From contig NC_014472.1 in the NCBI RefSeq assembly GCF_000153165.2, forward strand, positions 3,716,001 to 3,780,000: a DNA stretch of 64,000 nt. Reading direction: 5' to 3'. The notes below the pieces were generated by a model, which was given only the letters and a program-made list of their open reading frames with translations, was not told the DNA's origin and made no database searches. This DNA is from Maribacter sp. HTCC2170 (GTDB lineage Bacteria; Bacteroidota; Bacteroidia; Flavobacteriales; Flavobacteriaceae). Shown piece after piece: positions 53,665 through 61,841 of this stretch (position 1 is the stretch's first letter; each line of letters begins with the position of its first letter). A program made the translations under genes and the position numbers.

Positions 53665-55341
53665 ATGAAAACAAACGCAGAATTAAAATCAAATCAAAAA
53701 AGAACCTTCTTTTCATTTGTTATAATCTTTTTAAGCTTGGTGTACATCGCCCCGTTACAAGCTCAGACTAGGCGTGATCATCGTACTAAAAAAAATGCAA
53801 CTGTTCGCGATCATAGAAATAAAGGAGGAGAAGACCCCTTTACTAGGTTAAAAATGGAAGCAAAAAAAACGTCTGTACTGAAATCTAAAATGAAACCGGT
53901 CAAGGTAACCGTAAACAGTCCTAGTTGGAAAGGAACATCAAGAGACAAAATTAAATTTGTACCGTTTAAACTTGAGGATAAAAATGGAAGAGCTGTTCCT
54001 GCTAACCGAAATATTACATTAAAAAATGGAAAAAGTACTACCGCTCAAGAAGCGATAAATAGACTGAACGAAACTGAAAAAAAACTAAATGCCCAAGGGT
54101 ATTCATTACGCAATAAGGTTCCAAAAACGATTTCAAGAACATATACAAGTAATAACTATTTGAATGGCAGAAGATTAAAGGCCCCAAAATCTATAGGTGC
54201 TAGAAAACAAGGTGCTAACCTCAAAAAGTATATGAGTTTAGAAAAAAAAGTGGGTGTTGTCACATCATTTAACAATGTAAAAGGAAAGACAATTACACTA
54301 AAGCCATATAGTATGTACACTGAGAGTGAAAAAAAAGAAGTTAATAAATATAACTATTCAAAAACATCGGGTGGTACCATTATGGCAAAAAAGCTTATTA
54401 CTCCTCGCCGTTTTCAGAAATTTAGAATCCAAAAAATAGGTAACCTCTCGGCCATTTATGAGCACAAGCCAACTGACAAAGTGGCTAATTGGAATTTTGG
54501 CCACCCCAATACATTTCAGGCCAGTATAGAAGGTAGGTTACATCGCTATGCAAAAATTTATCCGTTTGATTCTGAAAATCCTGAAAAGAACAAGTCTGAA
54601 TTCAATGTATCTGCAACTGGAAAAGTCAAAGGGACAATTCTAAATAATTCAATGGATATTTTGCATGCATCTGGTGAATTTAACGCACCCTCAGATGTGT
54701 CAAAAAAAATGACAACAAAAATTCAATTAAAAATTCTAGGCACAGCACTTGTTAATGAAAGTAAATCATTTGCACAAAAACACTCAATTAGTAAATCACA
54801 TAGTAAAAGTTTCGACAATTCTTTTGAATTTGAAATTCCAATTATCGCAGGAATAGATTTTGTAGGCCTAATTGGTGTTAAAGGCGAATTAGGATTTGAA
54901 TATGAAGGAAAAATTGAAAGGACAATAGCATCGATTGAAGCAAAACCATTGGTGAATCTACAAGCGTATGGAAAGGCTGGTCTTGAATTCGCAGAGATAT
55001 TTGGAGGTGGCATTGAGAGTGAACTTTCATTTGTCAAGGGTGATTTGGACCTACAAGCATACGCAGGTATTTGGAATCAAAATTCTCAAGAAATTGTAGT
55101 TGGCTTCAACCACTATTTTGGTTATGATATTAATATGCTCAGTGGCTCACTTGATGCCTATGCTGAAGCCTGTGTTCCTGATTTTGTTCCATTCTATGGT
55201 GGAGATTGCAAACGTTTTACCCACAATGTATTTAAATGGGACGGCTTTAAAGCATCTGGCACTATCGCTGAAGGTAGTATAACCCATACATTGGCCAACA
55301 TTGCAAAATATGATGAAGAACTCAAAATGAAGGGCAATTAA
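53665..55341 (+). CDS. Large exported beta-rich protein of the secreted cluster
   Basis: 558 residues. The signal ends APLQAQ and the mature protein begins TRRDHRTKKNATVRDHRNKG, two copies of the cluster's RDHR-x-K motif. A very basic N-terminal half (about residues 35-240; Lys and Arg rich) precedes a hydrophobic, strand-rich C-terminal half with repeated glycine patterns (IAGIDFVGLIGVKGELGFEYEG) and a Ser-Lys-rich stretch (SKSFAQKHSISKSHSKSFDN) like the strand regions of membrane-inserting or lipid-binding beta proteins. Two cysteines (ACVPDFVPFYGGDCKRF) may pair. No family recognised; pore or lipid interaction is only a suggestion. Confidence 0.72.
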   Translation: MKTNAELKSNQKRTFFSFVIIFLSLVYIAPLQAQTRRDHRTKKNATVRDHRNKGGEDPFTRLKMEAKKTSVLKSKMKPVKVTVNSPSWKGTSRDKIKFVPFKLEDKNGRAVPANRNITLKNGKSTTAQEAINRLNETEKKLNAQGYSLRNKVPKTISRTYTSNNYLNGRRLKAPKSIGARKQGANLKKYMSLEKKVGVVTSFNNVKGKTITLKPYSMYTESEKKEVNKYNYSKTSGGTIMAKKLITPRRFQKFRIQKIGNLSAIYEHKPTDKVANWNFGHPNTFQASIEGRLHRYAKIYPFDSENPEKNKSEFNVSATGKVKGTILNNSMDILHASGEFNAPSDVSKKMTTKIQLKILGTALVNESKSFAQKHSISKSHSKSFDNSFEFEIPIIAGIDFVGLIGVKGELGFEYEGKIERTIASIEAKPLVNLQAYGKAGLEFAEIFGGGIESELSFVKGDLDLQAYAGIWNQNSQEIVVGFNHYFGYDINMLSGSLDAYAEACVPDFVPFYGGDCKRFTHNVFKWDGFKASGTIAEGSITHTLANIAKYDEELKMKGN

Positions 55342-55365
55342 TTTACTGCAATAGCATAAAAGATC

Positions 55366-57030
55366 ATGAAAAACATTATGGGCTTTTTTAATTACATATT
55401 TCCTTTATGTCTATTACTTATAGGATGTAAAGGAAGTATGGTAATTGACTCTTCAAACCAACTTAATTATGCCTATAGTTCTGATAGTTTTGGATATAAT
55501 GATATTAAAAAACTATATAGTTCAGATACGGTCAATGCAAAACAACCATTCTTCAAAAGTGAGTCATTACAGGAAGCAGAAGTACTCTTAAAGAGTCATT
55601 TAACAAAAACTATTTTAAAACAAAATACTGAAAGTAAGTTGGTTTGTTATCAATTAACCAACCCTTCGTTCATTATAAAAAATGAAGGAATCATTACTGA
55701 CACAGAATTTATTAGCGAAGATTTAGTGAAACCAGTATTTGTTCAGATAGACAATTATGGAAAAATCGGGCATATTTCTTTTGATTCATCAATGACCAAC
55801 ATGGCAGCCGGAATTTTCAAAGATATCATTGGAAGAATGCAATTTGTAAAGCCCATAAAAAAATCAAAAAGTTGGCAAACAGTAGAAGAAAACTCCAATG
55901 GTGTCTACACGGCCAATTACCACATTTCAAAGTCCAATTCAACAGGTGATATATACAAAAAAGAATTAGTAAAATATCTGAAGTATAAATCAAAAAGAAA
56001 AAATCTGAATATTGATACAGATAATACTACTACGATTGAAACCGATGCCAATGGTACGATTAAAAGCATTTATACTTCTGAAGCGCAAATTGTTTTTTAC
56101 AATACAGATACTATAAGCGCTTCTGGCACCAAGGTATCCGTATCGTTGACATCAATATCCAAAATAAAAAACAGCTCGAAAGAACATCTTTTAAAAATTA
56201 AAAAAACTTCCAATTACGGTAACCAAACAACGTTAAGTGCTCCTGCTTCAGTAGAAAGGGTAACCAAAATGGTCCATGCCGGAACATTAGGGTCAGATAA
56301 TTGGCAGCAATTATTCCAACGATTATCGGCATCAAAAAACTTGACTAAAGAGAAAAAAGACTTATTAATTGAAAAGTTCAAAGCCATTTTTTATTTATAT
56401 CCAGATACTTGTAACAATGTGGTTTCCATTTTAGAAAAAGAACCATTTAACTCTGTTATCTCAGTCGTACTTCGTAGTGCTTTATCAAGAACGGAAACAT
56501 CGGAAGCCACAGATGTTATTGCTGATATTATCACCAATAACAAAAACAATGAAAAGGTACTTGAAGAACTATTACCTGAATTAACAACTACAGCCTTTCC
56601 TACTAAGAAGGCTGTGGAGGTTGTAAAATCTATTGCATTTAACACCGAAGACTCACAAGACGATTTCATCACATCAACTGCGCAATTGACCCTGGGTGGT
56701 ATGGCCTATAGGTTTAAGAAGAACGACACCTTACAAGCTAATAATTTGACCAAATTCCTCATGAATGAAATGAGGTTCGAAAAAGATACGATTCAAAAAT
56801 TGCTAGTACTCGGAAACACAGGATCCTTTGACATTTTTCCATATGTAGCATCCTTAATTAATGATGATCGAACATCAGATGAATTAAAAGTAGAAGCGGT
56901 TTCAGCTCTGCGGCTCATTGAAAATAATCAGGTTTCGGCCTATTTACGAAAATTGCTTCAAGATGAGAGTACTGCAATCAAGGATATGGCAAAAGAGGTA
57001 CTTGAATTTAGAAAGACAAAATTTGAATAA
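55366..57030 (+). CDS. Lipoprotein with beta-rich N-half and HEAT-like C-half
   Basis: 554 residues with an SPII signal (Cys21 in LLLIGCKGS). The N-terminal 290 residues look like a beta-sandwich/barrel with conserved-looking DNYGKIGHISFDSSMTNM and FKDIIGRMQF, and VSVSLTSISKIKNSSKEHLL at its end. The C-terminal 260 residues are helical pairs with a HEAT-like rhythm (VISVVLRSALSRTETSEATD, VLEELLPELTTTAFPTKKAV, VSALRLIENNQVSAYLRKLL). The order beta barrel then alpha superhelix recalls the N-terminal part of vitellogenin-type lipid transfer proteins, but this is my inference and may be chance. The next gene starts one base after its stop codon. Confidence 0.7.
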   Translation: MKNIMGFFNYIFPLCLLLIGCKGSMVIDSSNQLNYAYSSDSFGYNDIKKLYSSDTVNAKQPFFKSESLQEAEVLLKSHLTKTILKQNTESKLVCYQLTNPSFIIKNEGIITDTEFISEDLVKPVFVQIDNYGKIGHISFDSSMTNMAAGIFKDIIGRMQFVKPIKKSKSWQTVEENSNGVYTANYHISKSNSTGDIYKKELVKYLKYKSKRKNLNIDTDNTTTIETDANGTIKSIYTSEAQIVFYNTDTISASGTKVSVSLTSISKIKNSSKEHLLKIKKTSNYGNQTTLSAPASVERVTKMVHAGTLGSDNWQQLFQRLSASKNLTKEKKDLLIEKFKAIFYLYPDTCNNVVSILEKEPFNSVISVVLRSALSRTETSEATDVIADIITNNKNNEKVLEELLPELTTTAFPTKKAVEVVKSIAFNTEDSQDDFITSTAQLTLGGMAYRFKKNDTLQANNLTKFLMNEMRFEKDTIQKLLVLGNTGSFDIFPYVASLINDDRTSDELKVEAVSALRLIENNQVSAYLRKLLQDESTAIKDMAKEVLEFRKTKFE

Positions 57031-57031
57031 A

Positions 57032-57601
57032 ATGGAATTAATAAACTTTCAACTTAAGAAAACAAAAAAGAAGTCAGATTTAATCAAGAACAATATTTTC
57101 TTGACGCTTTGCATTTTAACCTTTTTAAGTACATCACTTGTACAATCACAAATAAGGCGTAATCAGCGCAATAAAAAAGTAGCTAAAGAACAAGTTGTTT
57201 TAAACCCAGCCAATCAGGAGCCACCACTGCCAAAACTTCCCACCTTACAAGGGACTACATGGCGCAATTGGTTAATTCCACATCTTGAAAAAGGAACAAG
57301 AAGCTACAATCAATCCATTAGAATTGAGGGACTTCTTGTAAATCCTAATAAATCTACAGCTAACGTACGGTATTCTGTTAACTCAGGAATGGTTTATGAA
57401 AGAAAAGGAGTTCCCATAACGTCACAATCAATACATACCATTGAGTTAAGAGCGGGAGAGATGCGTAGGTTTGAATATAAAAACGGATGGGTTAGAGTAT
57501 TTGCGGACCAACCCATATTAGTATCTGCTAAAAGACATATGTCGATAGGAGAAGACCATTATGTTGAAAACATTGCTGCCTATCTATATCCGGAACAATA
57601 G
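57032..57601 (+). CDS. Exported small beta-sandwich protein of the secreted cluster
   Basis: 189 residues from the ATG at 57032; the frame runs open from 56918 but that part lies inside the preceding gene. After KKTKKKSDL and a membrane-like signal ending SLVQSQ, the mature chain begins IRRNQRNKKVAKEQ, a variant of the RDHR motif. The rest is strands, among them GLLVNPNKSTANVRYSVN and IHTIELRAGEMRRFEYKNG. A conserved-looking Trp segment (TTWRNWLIPHLEKG) starts the domain. No family recognised. Confidence 0.72.
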   Translation: MELINFQLKKTKKKSDLIKNNIFLTLCILTFLSTSLVQSQIRRNQRNKKVAKEQVVLNPANQEPPLPKLPTLQGTTWRNWLIPHLEKGTRSYNQSIRIEGLLVNPNKSTANVRYSVNSGMVYERKGVPITSQSIHTIELRAGEMRRFEYKNGWVRVFADQPILVSAKRHMSIGEDHYVENIAAYLYPEQ

Positions 57602-57622
57602 ACAATATAATAATTTTTACAT

Positions 57623-58927
57623 ATGAAAAATCTCATTATAACATTAATAATTAGTATTACAACAATAGGTGCAATTGAAGCTCAAGTGATACGTGATCAT
57701 CGCAACAAAACAAAAACTACTAAAAATAAAAAAAGCTCAACTGAAATAGTGTCACCCATTGATGCGTATAAAATTAAAACCCCGAAATATGAAAACAAGG
57801 CGCCTAAAATTGATGTTGCAATAGATGATTCTAAAAATAACTTCTTGATTACAAATCCACCTAGAAGTACTCAAGAAGATTTAAATAAATGGAATAGGAT
57901 AGTAAATAAAATGCTAGGAATTGAAGGGTTTGATCCAGTTAGCAATTTTATTAACTATCCACCATCAGAAAAAAGAATAGTAGGTATTCCAGGTACTGGT
58001 TCTAATAATAATTGGATACCATTAAGTTATAAAAAACAAGTTTGCTGTGGAAAATTAGAAAATTTTAAAACCTATGACGGATTTGGTGATGAAATGGACT
58101 GGAATTTTTTTGTTCTTCCTAATGACGAGTTTTCATTTTTGATTACTGACGCTCTTCCATATAGGAAGGAAACTAGATTAATGAGTAGTAATGGTTGGCA
58201 TAAAAATGATAATGGTCAATATCAACTAGAGGCAGAAGTTACCCCTGACCAAAGTTTATACGACAATCCCTTTTTCCCTAAAAAAGGAAGTAAGAAAGTT
58301 GGCGATCCAGACGTAGTTCTTGAAGGGAAAGAAGTGTGTTTTTATGGTCCTTGGGTTAGAGAATGGAATCATCATTACAGACCAGAAATACATCCATCAG
58401 AAATGATTTGGTGGAGATTAAATGGGGGGTATTATATGATGTTGATACAAGATGATTCTAATAGGTTCGATAGTAAAGATGATTTTGATTTGGATGGATT
58501 GTTACCTAATAACTGGAAACCCTGGGCAGAACCACCATTAACAGCTCAATTTAGAATTGCTTTTATAGTAAACCCTTCAGATTCAGGTCTTCCTTACAAA
58601 ATGCATATTAGTGAAGTGCTCAAAAGGTTTGTTGTTACAAAAGATGATGTAGATGTCTCAAAAGATTCTGACAATGGCATATCTCATACACTAGTAGTAG
58701 ATAACAAAAAACTTTTAATCGTAAATGAATTGCAAGAAAATGATACAGATATAGGTGTAAAGTTTGTGGAAATTACTAAAAGAACCGATGGTACTATTCA
58801 AGGCTATTTACAACTGACTACGAAAGTTGGTGGACCTGATTTAAGTGGAGATGAAGGGTATCATTTAATACACGTTCAGTCTACTATACCTGTTAAGAAA
58901 TCTTCTCGTCGTTTTGATATAGATTAG
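57623..58927 (+). CDS. Exported protein with GPWV...HH..PEIHP segment
   Basis: 434 residues. The signal ends GAIEAQ and the mature part begins VIRDHRNKTKTTKNKK, the clearest copy of the cluster motif. The body has two close cysteines (KKQVCCGKLENF) and a segment EVCFYGPWVREWNHHYRPEI followed by HPSEMIWWRLNG; the pattern of Trp, paired His, and PEIHP looks like a metal or substrate site and I associate it with uncharacterised bacterial proteins. DLDGLLPNNWKP is another distinctive piece. Function unknown. Confidence 0.75.
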   Translation: MKNLIITLIISITTIGAIEAQVIRDHRNKTKTTKNKKSSTEIVSPIDAYKIKTPKYENKAPKIDVAIDDSKNNFLITNPPRSTQEDLNKWNRIVNKMLGIEGFDPVSNFINYPPSEKRIVGIPGTGSNNNWIPLSYKKQVCCGKLENFKTYDGFGDEMDWNFFVLPNDEFSFLITDALPYRKETRLMSSNGWHKNDNGQYQLEAEVTPDQSLYDNPFFPKKGSKKVGDPDVVLEGKEVCFYGPWVREWNHHYRPEIHPSEMIWWRLNGGYYMMLIQDDSNRFDSKDDFDLDGLLPNNWKPWAEPPLTAQFRIAFIVNPSDSGLPYKMHISEVLKRFVVTKDDVDVSKDSDNGISHTLVVDNKKLLIVNELQENDTDIGVKFVEITKRTDGTIQGYLQLTTKVGGPDLSGDEGYHLIHVQSTIPVKKSSRRFDID

Positions 58928-58996
58928 AAGGTGTTATAGAAAAGAACACAACTTGAATATGAACTATTTATAAGTTATCAAACAAAATTTTGAAAA

Positions 58997-60286
58997 ATGA
59001 AAAATCTATTTATAACATTAATTATTTGTGTTTCTACCATAGGTGTGGTTGAAGCACAGGGGGGAATAAGCTTTAGTAATTTTAATGCCGAAAAAATTTC
59101 CAATTCAGAGCTTTTAATTTCTATTGATTATGTTCTTTCTGAAGAAATGGAGTCAAAAGAAATATTTATTCAGGCTAATCCTGTTTTGAAAGATGGAAGA
59201 AATATATACAAAGAGGTTTTTCTAGACCGGAAACCTTTAGAAGCTAGTAATCATCAAGTGAGTTTTAAAATTTCCAAAAAACCTAGAGGAAAAGGTTTTA
59301 GGAGTGAAAGCATAAGAGTATGTGTGACAGAAAGCAGAAGTATCCTATTATGTGAAGAGTTTCCTTTTATAATGTCATGGAATGAAACTGAAGCTTTTCC
59401 CAAAGCAAAAATAATATCTTTTACTTCAGATAATATTCTTGTAGAAAAAGGAACAGCAGTTACCCTCTCTTGGGAAACAGAAAATGCTTCAAAAGTTAAT
59501 TTAGGCAGAATGGGAACAAGAGAGTATCGCGGTGTACCAAATAGCGGATCGGAAACTGTTTTAATAGATGAAACCACAACCTATGTACTTATGGCCAGTT
59601 CTAAGTCATCAAAAGGGGCGGTAAAAGCTGAAAGTAGCAAACTTAAAATTACAGTGGCTCAAAACCAACTTGATATAGGAAGTTTTTATGCGAGTCATCC
59701 TACTATTAGAAGAGGAATAGAAACAAAACTTTTATGGAATGTTTACAATGCCGATAAAGTTACACTTAACGGTAAACCAGTCGAGGATTACGGAGACCTA
59801 ATCGTATCACCAAAACGTACTACGAGGTATACTTTAAGAGCTAAAAAGGACGATAATATTGTGGAAGAATTCCTGAGCATATACGTAACGCCATTTGGAG
59901 CTCCAAAGCTGTCCGATCCATTATATAGTTTGGAAATTTGTAAAAAAATTGAAACCAAAAATGGATACTCGAAATGTATTTCATCAGATGGTCCTTTTGT
60001 AACAGGAGATGAAATTTATATCATGGCACGATTTAAAAATCTTCCTAAAGGTAAACACAGTGTGAAACGAATTACCTATAGAGGACTTTATTTTAAAGAC
60101 AAATGGATTAAGGCACATGAAGAAGAAAGTAGCTTCCAAAATCCTGGAAAAGGAGAGGGTCTTATAACTTTTCCTATTGTCAACCTTGGTGAAGGAGCAA
60201 AAAAACTCAAAATAATCATTAACGATAATAAGGAAACTAATAGTGAAATCATCTATTGTATCGACTGTTCTCGAATGTGGGAATAG
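58997..60286 (+). CDS. Exported protein with two Ig-like domains, last of the secreted cluster
   Basis: 429 residues. The signal ends GVVEAQ but the RDHR motif is absent (mature start GGISFSNFNAEK). The signal peptide closely resembles that of the preceding gene (MKNLxITLIIxxxTIGxxEAQ), suggesting duplication. Two Ig-like domains are visible from repeated strands: VEKGTAVTLSWETENASKV, TTTYVLMA and then IRRGIETKLLWNVYNADKV, RTTRYTLRA. A C-terminal beta domain with three Cys follows. Probably a cell-surface adhesion or assembly component. Confidence 0.78.
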   Translation: MKNLFITLIICVSTIGVVEAQGGISFSNFNAEKISNSELLISIDYVLSEEMESKEIFIQANPVLKDGRNIYKEVFLDRKPLEASNHQVSFKISKKPRGKGFRSESIRVCVTESRSILLCEEFPFIMSWNETEAFPKAKIISFTSDNILVEKGTAVTLSWETENASKVNLGRMGTREYRGVPNSGSETVLIDETTTYVLMASSKSSKGAVKAESSKLKITVAQNQLDIGSFYASHPTIRRGIETKLLWNVYNADKVTLNGKPVEDYGDLIVSPKRTTRYTLRAKKDDNIVEEFLSIYVTPFGAPKLSDPLYSLEICKKIETKNGYSKCISSDGPFVTGDEIYIMARFKNLPKGKHSVKRITYRGLYFKDKWIKAHEEESSFQNPGKGEGLITFPIVNLGEGAKKLKIIINDNKETNSEIIYCIDCSRMWE

Positions 60287-60529
60287 ATTTTATAACAATG
60301 ATAATCCATATTACAACCTTTTGCAGCGATTCACGAATACTCCTATGAAATGAATGAATGGTGAAAGTCATTCTGGTATGATATAACTAAAATTGTAGTA
60401 GGCCATTACACAATAGAATTAAAAGACAAAGAGGTCAGCACACTATTTAAACGTAATAATTCCCTCATATTACAAATTAGAACAACTCTTCACCGGTTGT
60501 TTAAGTACTAACAAATTAATATAAATATC
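60287..60529. other. Intergenic gap after the secreted cluster
   Basis: 243 bases without a gene or clear terminator; AT-rich. It probably contains the promoter of the following methyltransferase gene, but no convincing box was seen. Confidence 0.4.
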
Positions 60530-61585
60530 ATGGAATTAAACGAAGAAAAATTACACGACTTATTAGGTAAAGTAGTAACTGAAATGGGAGCTGCGGCAAA
60601 TGGTCCACTTGTCACTTTAGGTGACAAACTCGGCTTGTACAAATCGTTGTCGGAATCTGGCCCAATGACTTCTGGCGAGTTGGCCTCGGCCACAGGTACA
60701 GCTGAACGATATGTTCGTGAGTGGCTATCAGCCCAAGCTGCATCTGGATATATTGCGTACGATGCCAAGAATAATACCTTCTCAATGACTCCAGAACAAG
60801 CTGCTGTATTTGGCGATGCCAAAAGTCCGGTATTTATGACTGGAGCGTTTTATGCAATTACCTCGGTATACCACGATGAACCCAAAATAGAAAAAGCGTT
60901 TAAAACAGGGGAAGGGGTTTCTTGGGGAGATCATAATAGCTGTCTCTTCTGCGGAACTGAAAAATTTTTCAGTCCGTCCTATGAAAGCAATTTAACTTCA
61001 AATTGGTTACCAGCTTTGGATGGTGTTGTCGAAAAATTGGAAAAGGGGGCCAAGGTAGCCGATATTGGATGTGGTCATGCGGCATCCACTATAATTATGG
61101 CAAAAGCATTTCCCAATTCCACGTTTTTTGGATATGATTTTCATGACAAATCTATTCAAAAAGCCATGCAAAGAGCAAAAGAAGCAGGTGTCACAAATGC
61201 CACTTTCAGAGTTGCCACTGCGAAAGATTTCCCTGGCAAGGATTACGATTTTGTTACTTTCTTTGATTGTTTACACGATATGGGTGACCCAGTTGGGGCA
61301 TGCGCCCATGTAAAAGATGCCCTGAAACCAGACGGCACTTGCATGGTGGTTGAACCTTTTGCAAAAGACTCCTTAGAGGAAAACCTGAATCCTGTTGGTC
61401 GTGCTTTTTATGCATTTTCCACAATGCTTTGTACCCCTTGTTCCCTTAATCAGGAAGTTGGCCTAGCCTTGGGTGCACAAGCGGGTGAAAAACGACTTAA
61501 AGAAGTAATCACTTCAGGTGGTTTCAATAGTTTTAAAAAGGTAGTAGAGACTCCTTTTAATCTAATCCTTGAGGCCAGGGCATAA
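60530..61585 (+). CDS. SAM-dependent methyltransferase with N-terminal winged-helix dimerisation domain (Rv2258c-like)
   Basis: 351 residues. The N-terminal ~90 residues are a winged-helix domain (GKVVTEMGAAANGPLVTLGD, LYKSLSESGPMTSGELASAT, YVREWLSAQAASGYI) as in Rv2258c-type and plant-like O-methyltransferases. The Rossmann domain has VADIGCGHAASTIIMAKAFP, FFGYDFHDKSIQKA and DFVTFFDCLHDMGDPVGAC. A cysteine-bearing segment HNSCLFCGTEKFF lies between the two. Its substrate is unknown. Confidence 0.9.
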   Translation: MELNEEKLHDLLGKVVTEMGAAANGPLVTLGDKLGLYKSLSESGPMTSGELASATGTAERYVREWLSAQAASGYIAYDAKNNTFSMTPEQAAVFGDAKSPVFMTGAFYAITSVYHDEPKIEKAFKTGEGVSWGDHNSCLFCGTEKFFSPSYESNLTSNWLPALDGVVEKLEKGAKVADIGCGHAASTIIMAKAFPNSTFFGYDFHDKSIQKAMQRAKEAGVTNATFRVATAKDFPGKDYDFVTFFDCLHDMGDPVGACAHVKDALKPDGTCMVVEPFAKDSLEENLNPVGRAFYAFSTMLCTPCSLNQEVGLALGAQAGEKRLKEVITSGGFNSFKKVVETPFNLILEARA

Positions 61586-61841
61586 CAAAAGTTAACCTAC
61601 TTATCTATGAAAATGTAGACCAGCAACAGCTGAATAAACAAAAACTATTAAAGAAGCTCACAAATATCTTAATGCATTAATACATATTTTAGTGCCAAGT
61701 ATGACCTATATGCAACCAAATACACATTTTGTCAACTTCGATTGTTTTACCTACTTACATTATAGGTTATGGTTAGCAGTTACAGACAATAAAAGCTGAA
61801 ACGAGTGGCTAGAAAGTAATTAAGAATAGATCGAAAAATAA
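61586..61841. other. Intergenic gap before the PLP decarboxylase
   Basis: 256 AT-rich bases. No gene, no terminator and no repeat were recognised. It is likely the promoter region of the following two-gene unit. Confidence 0.35.

Noticed and set aside
56918-57031. Upstream extension of the small beta-sandwich protein
   Set aside because: The region is the end of the preceding lipoprotein gene in another frame; the signal peptide begins after ATG 57032.
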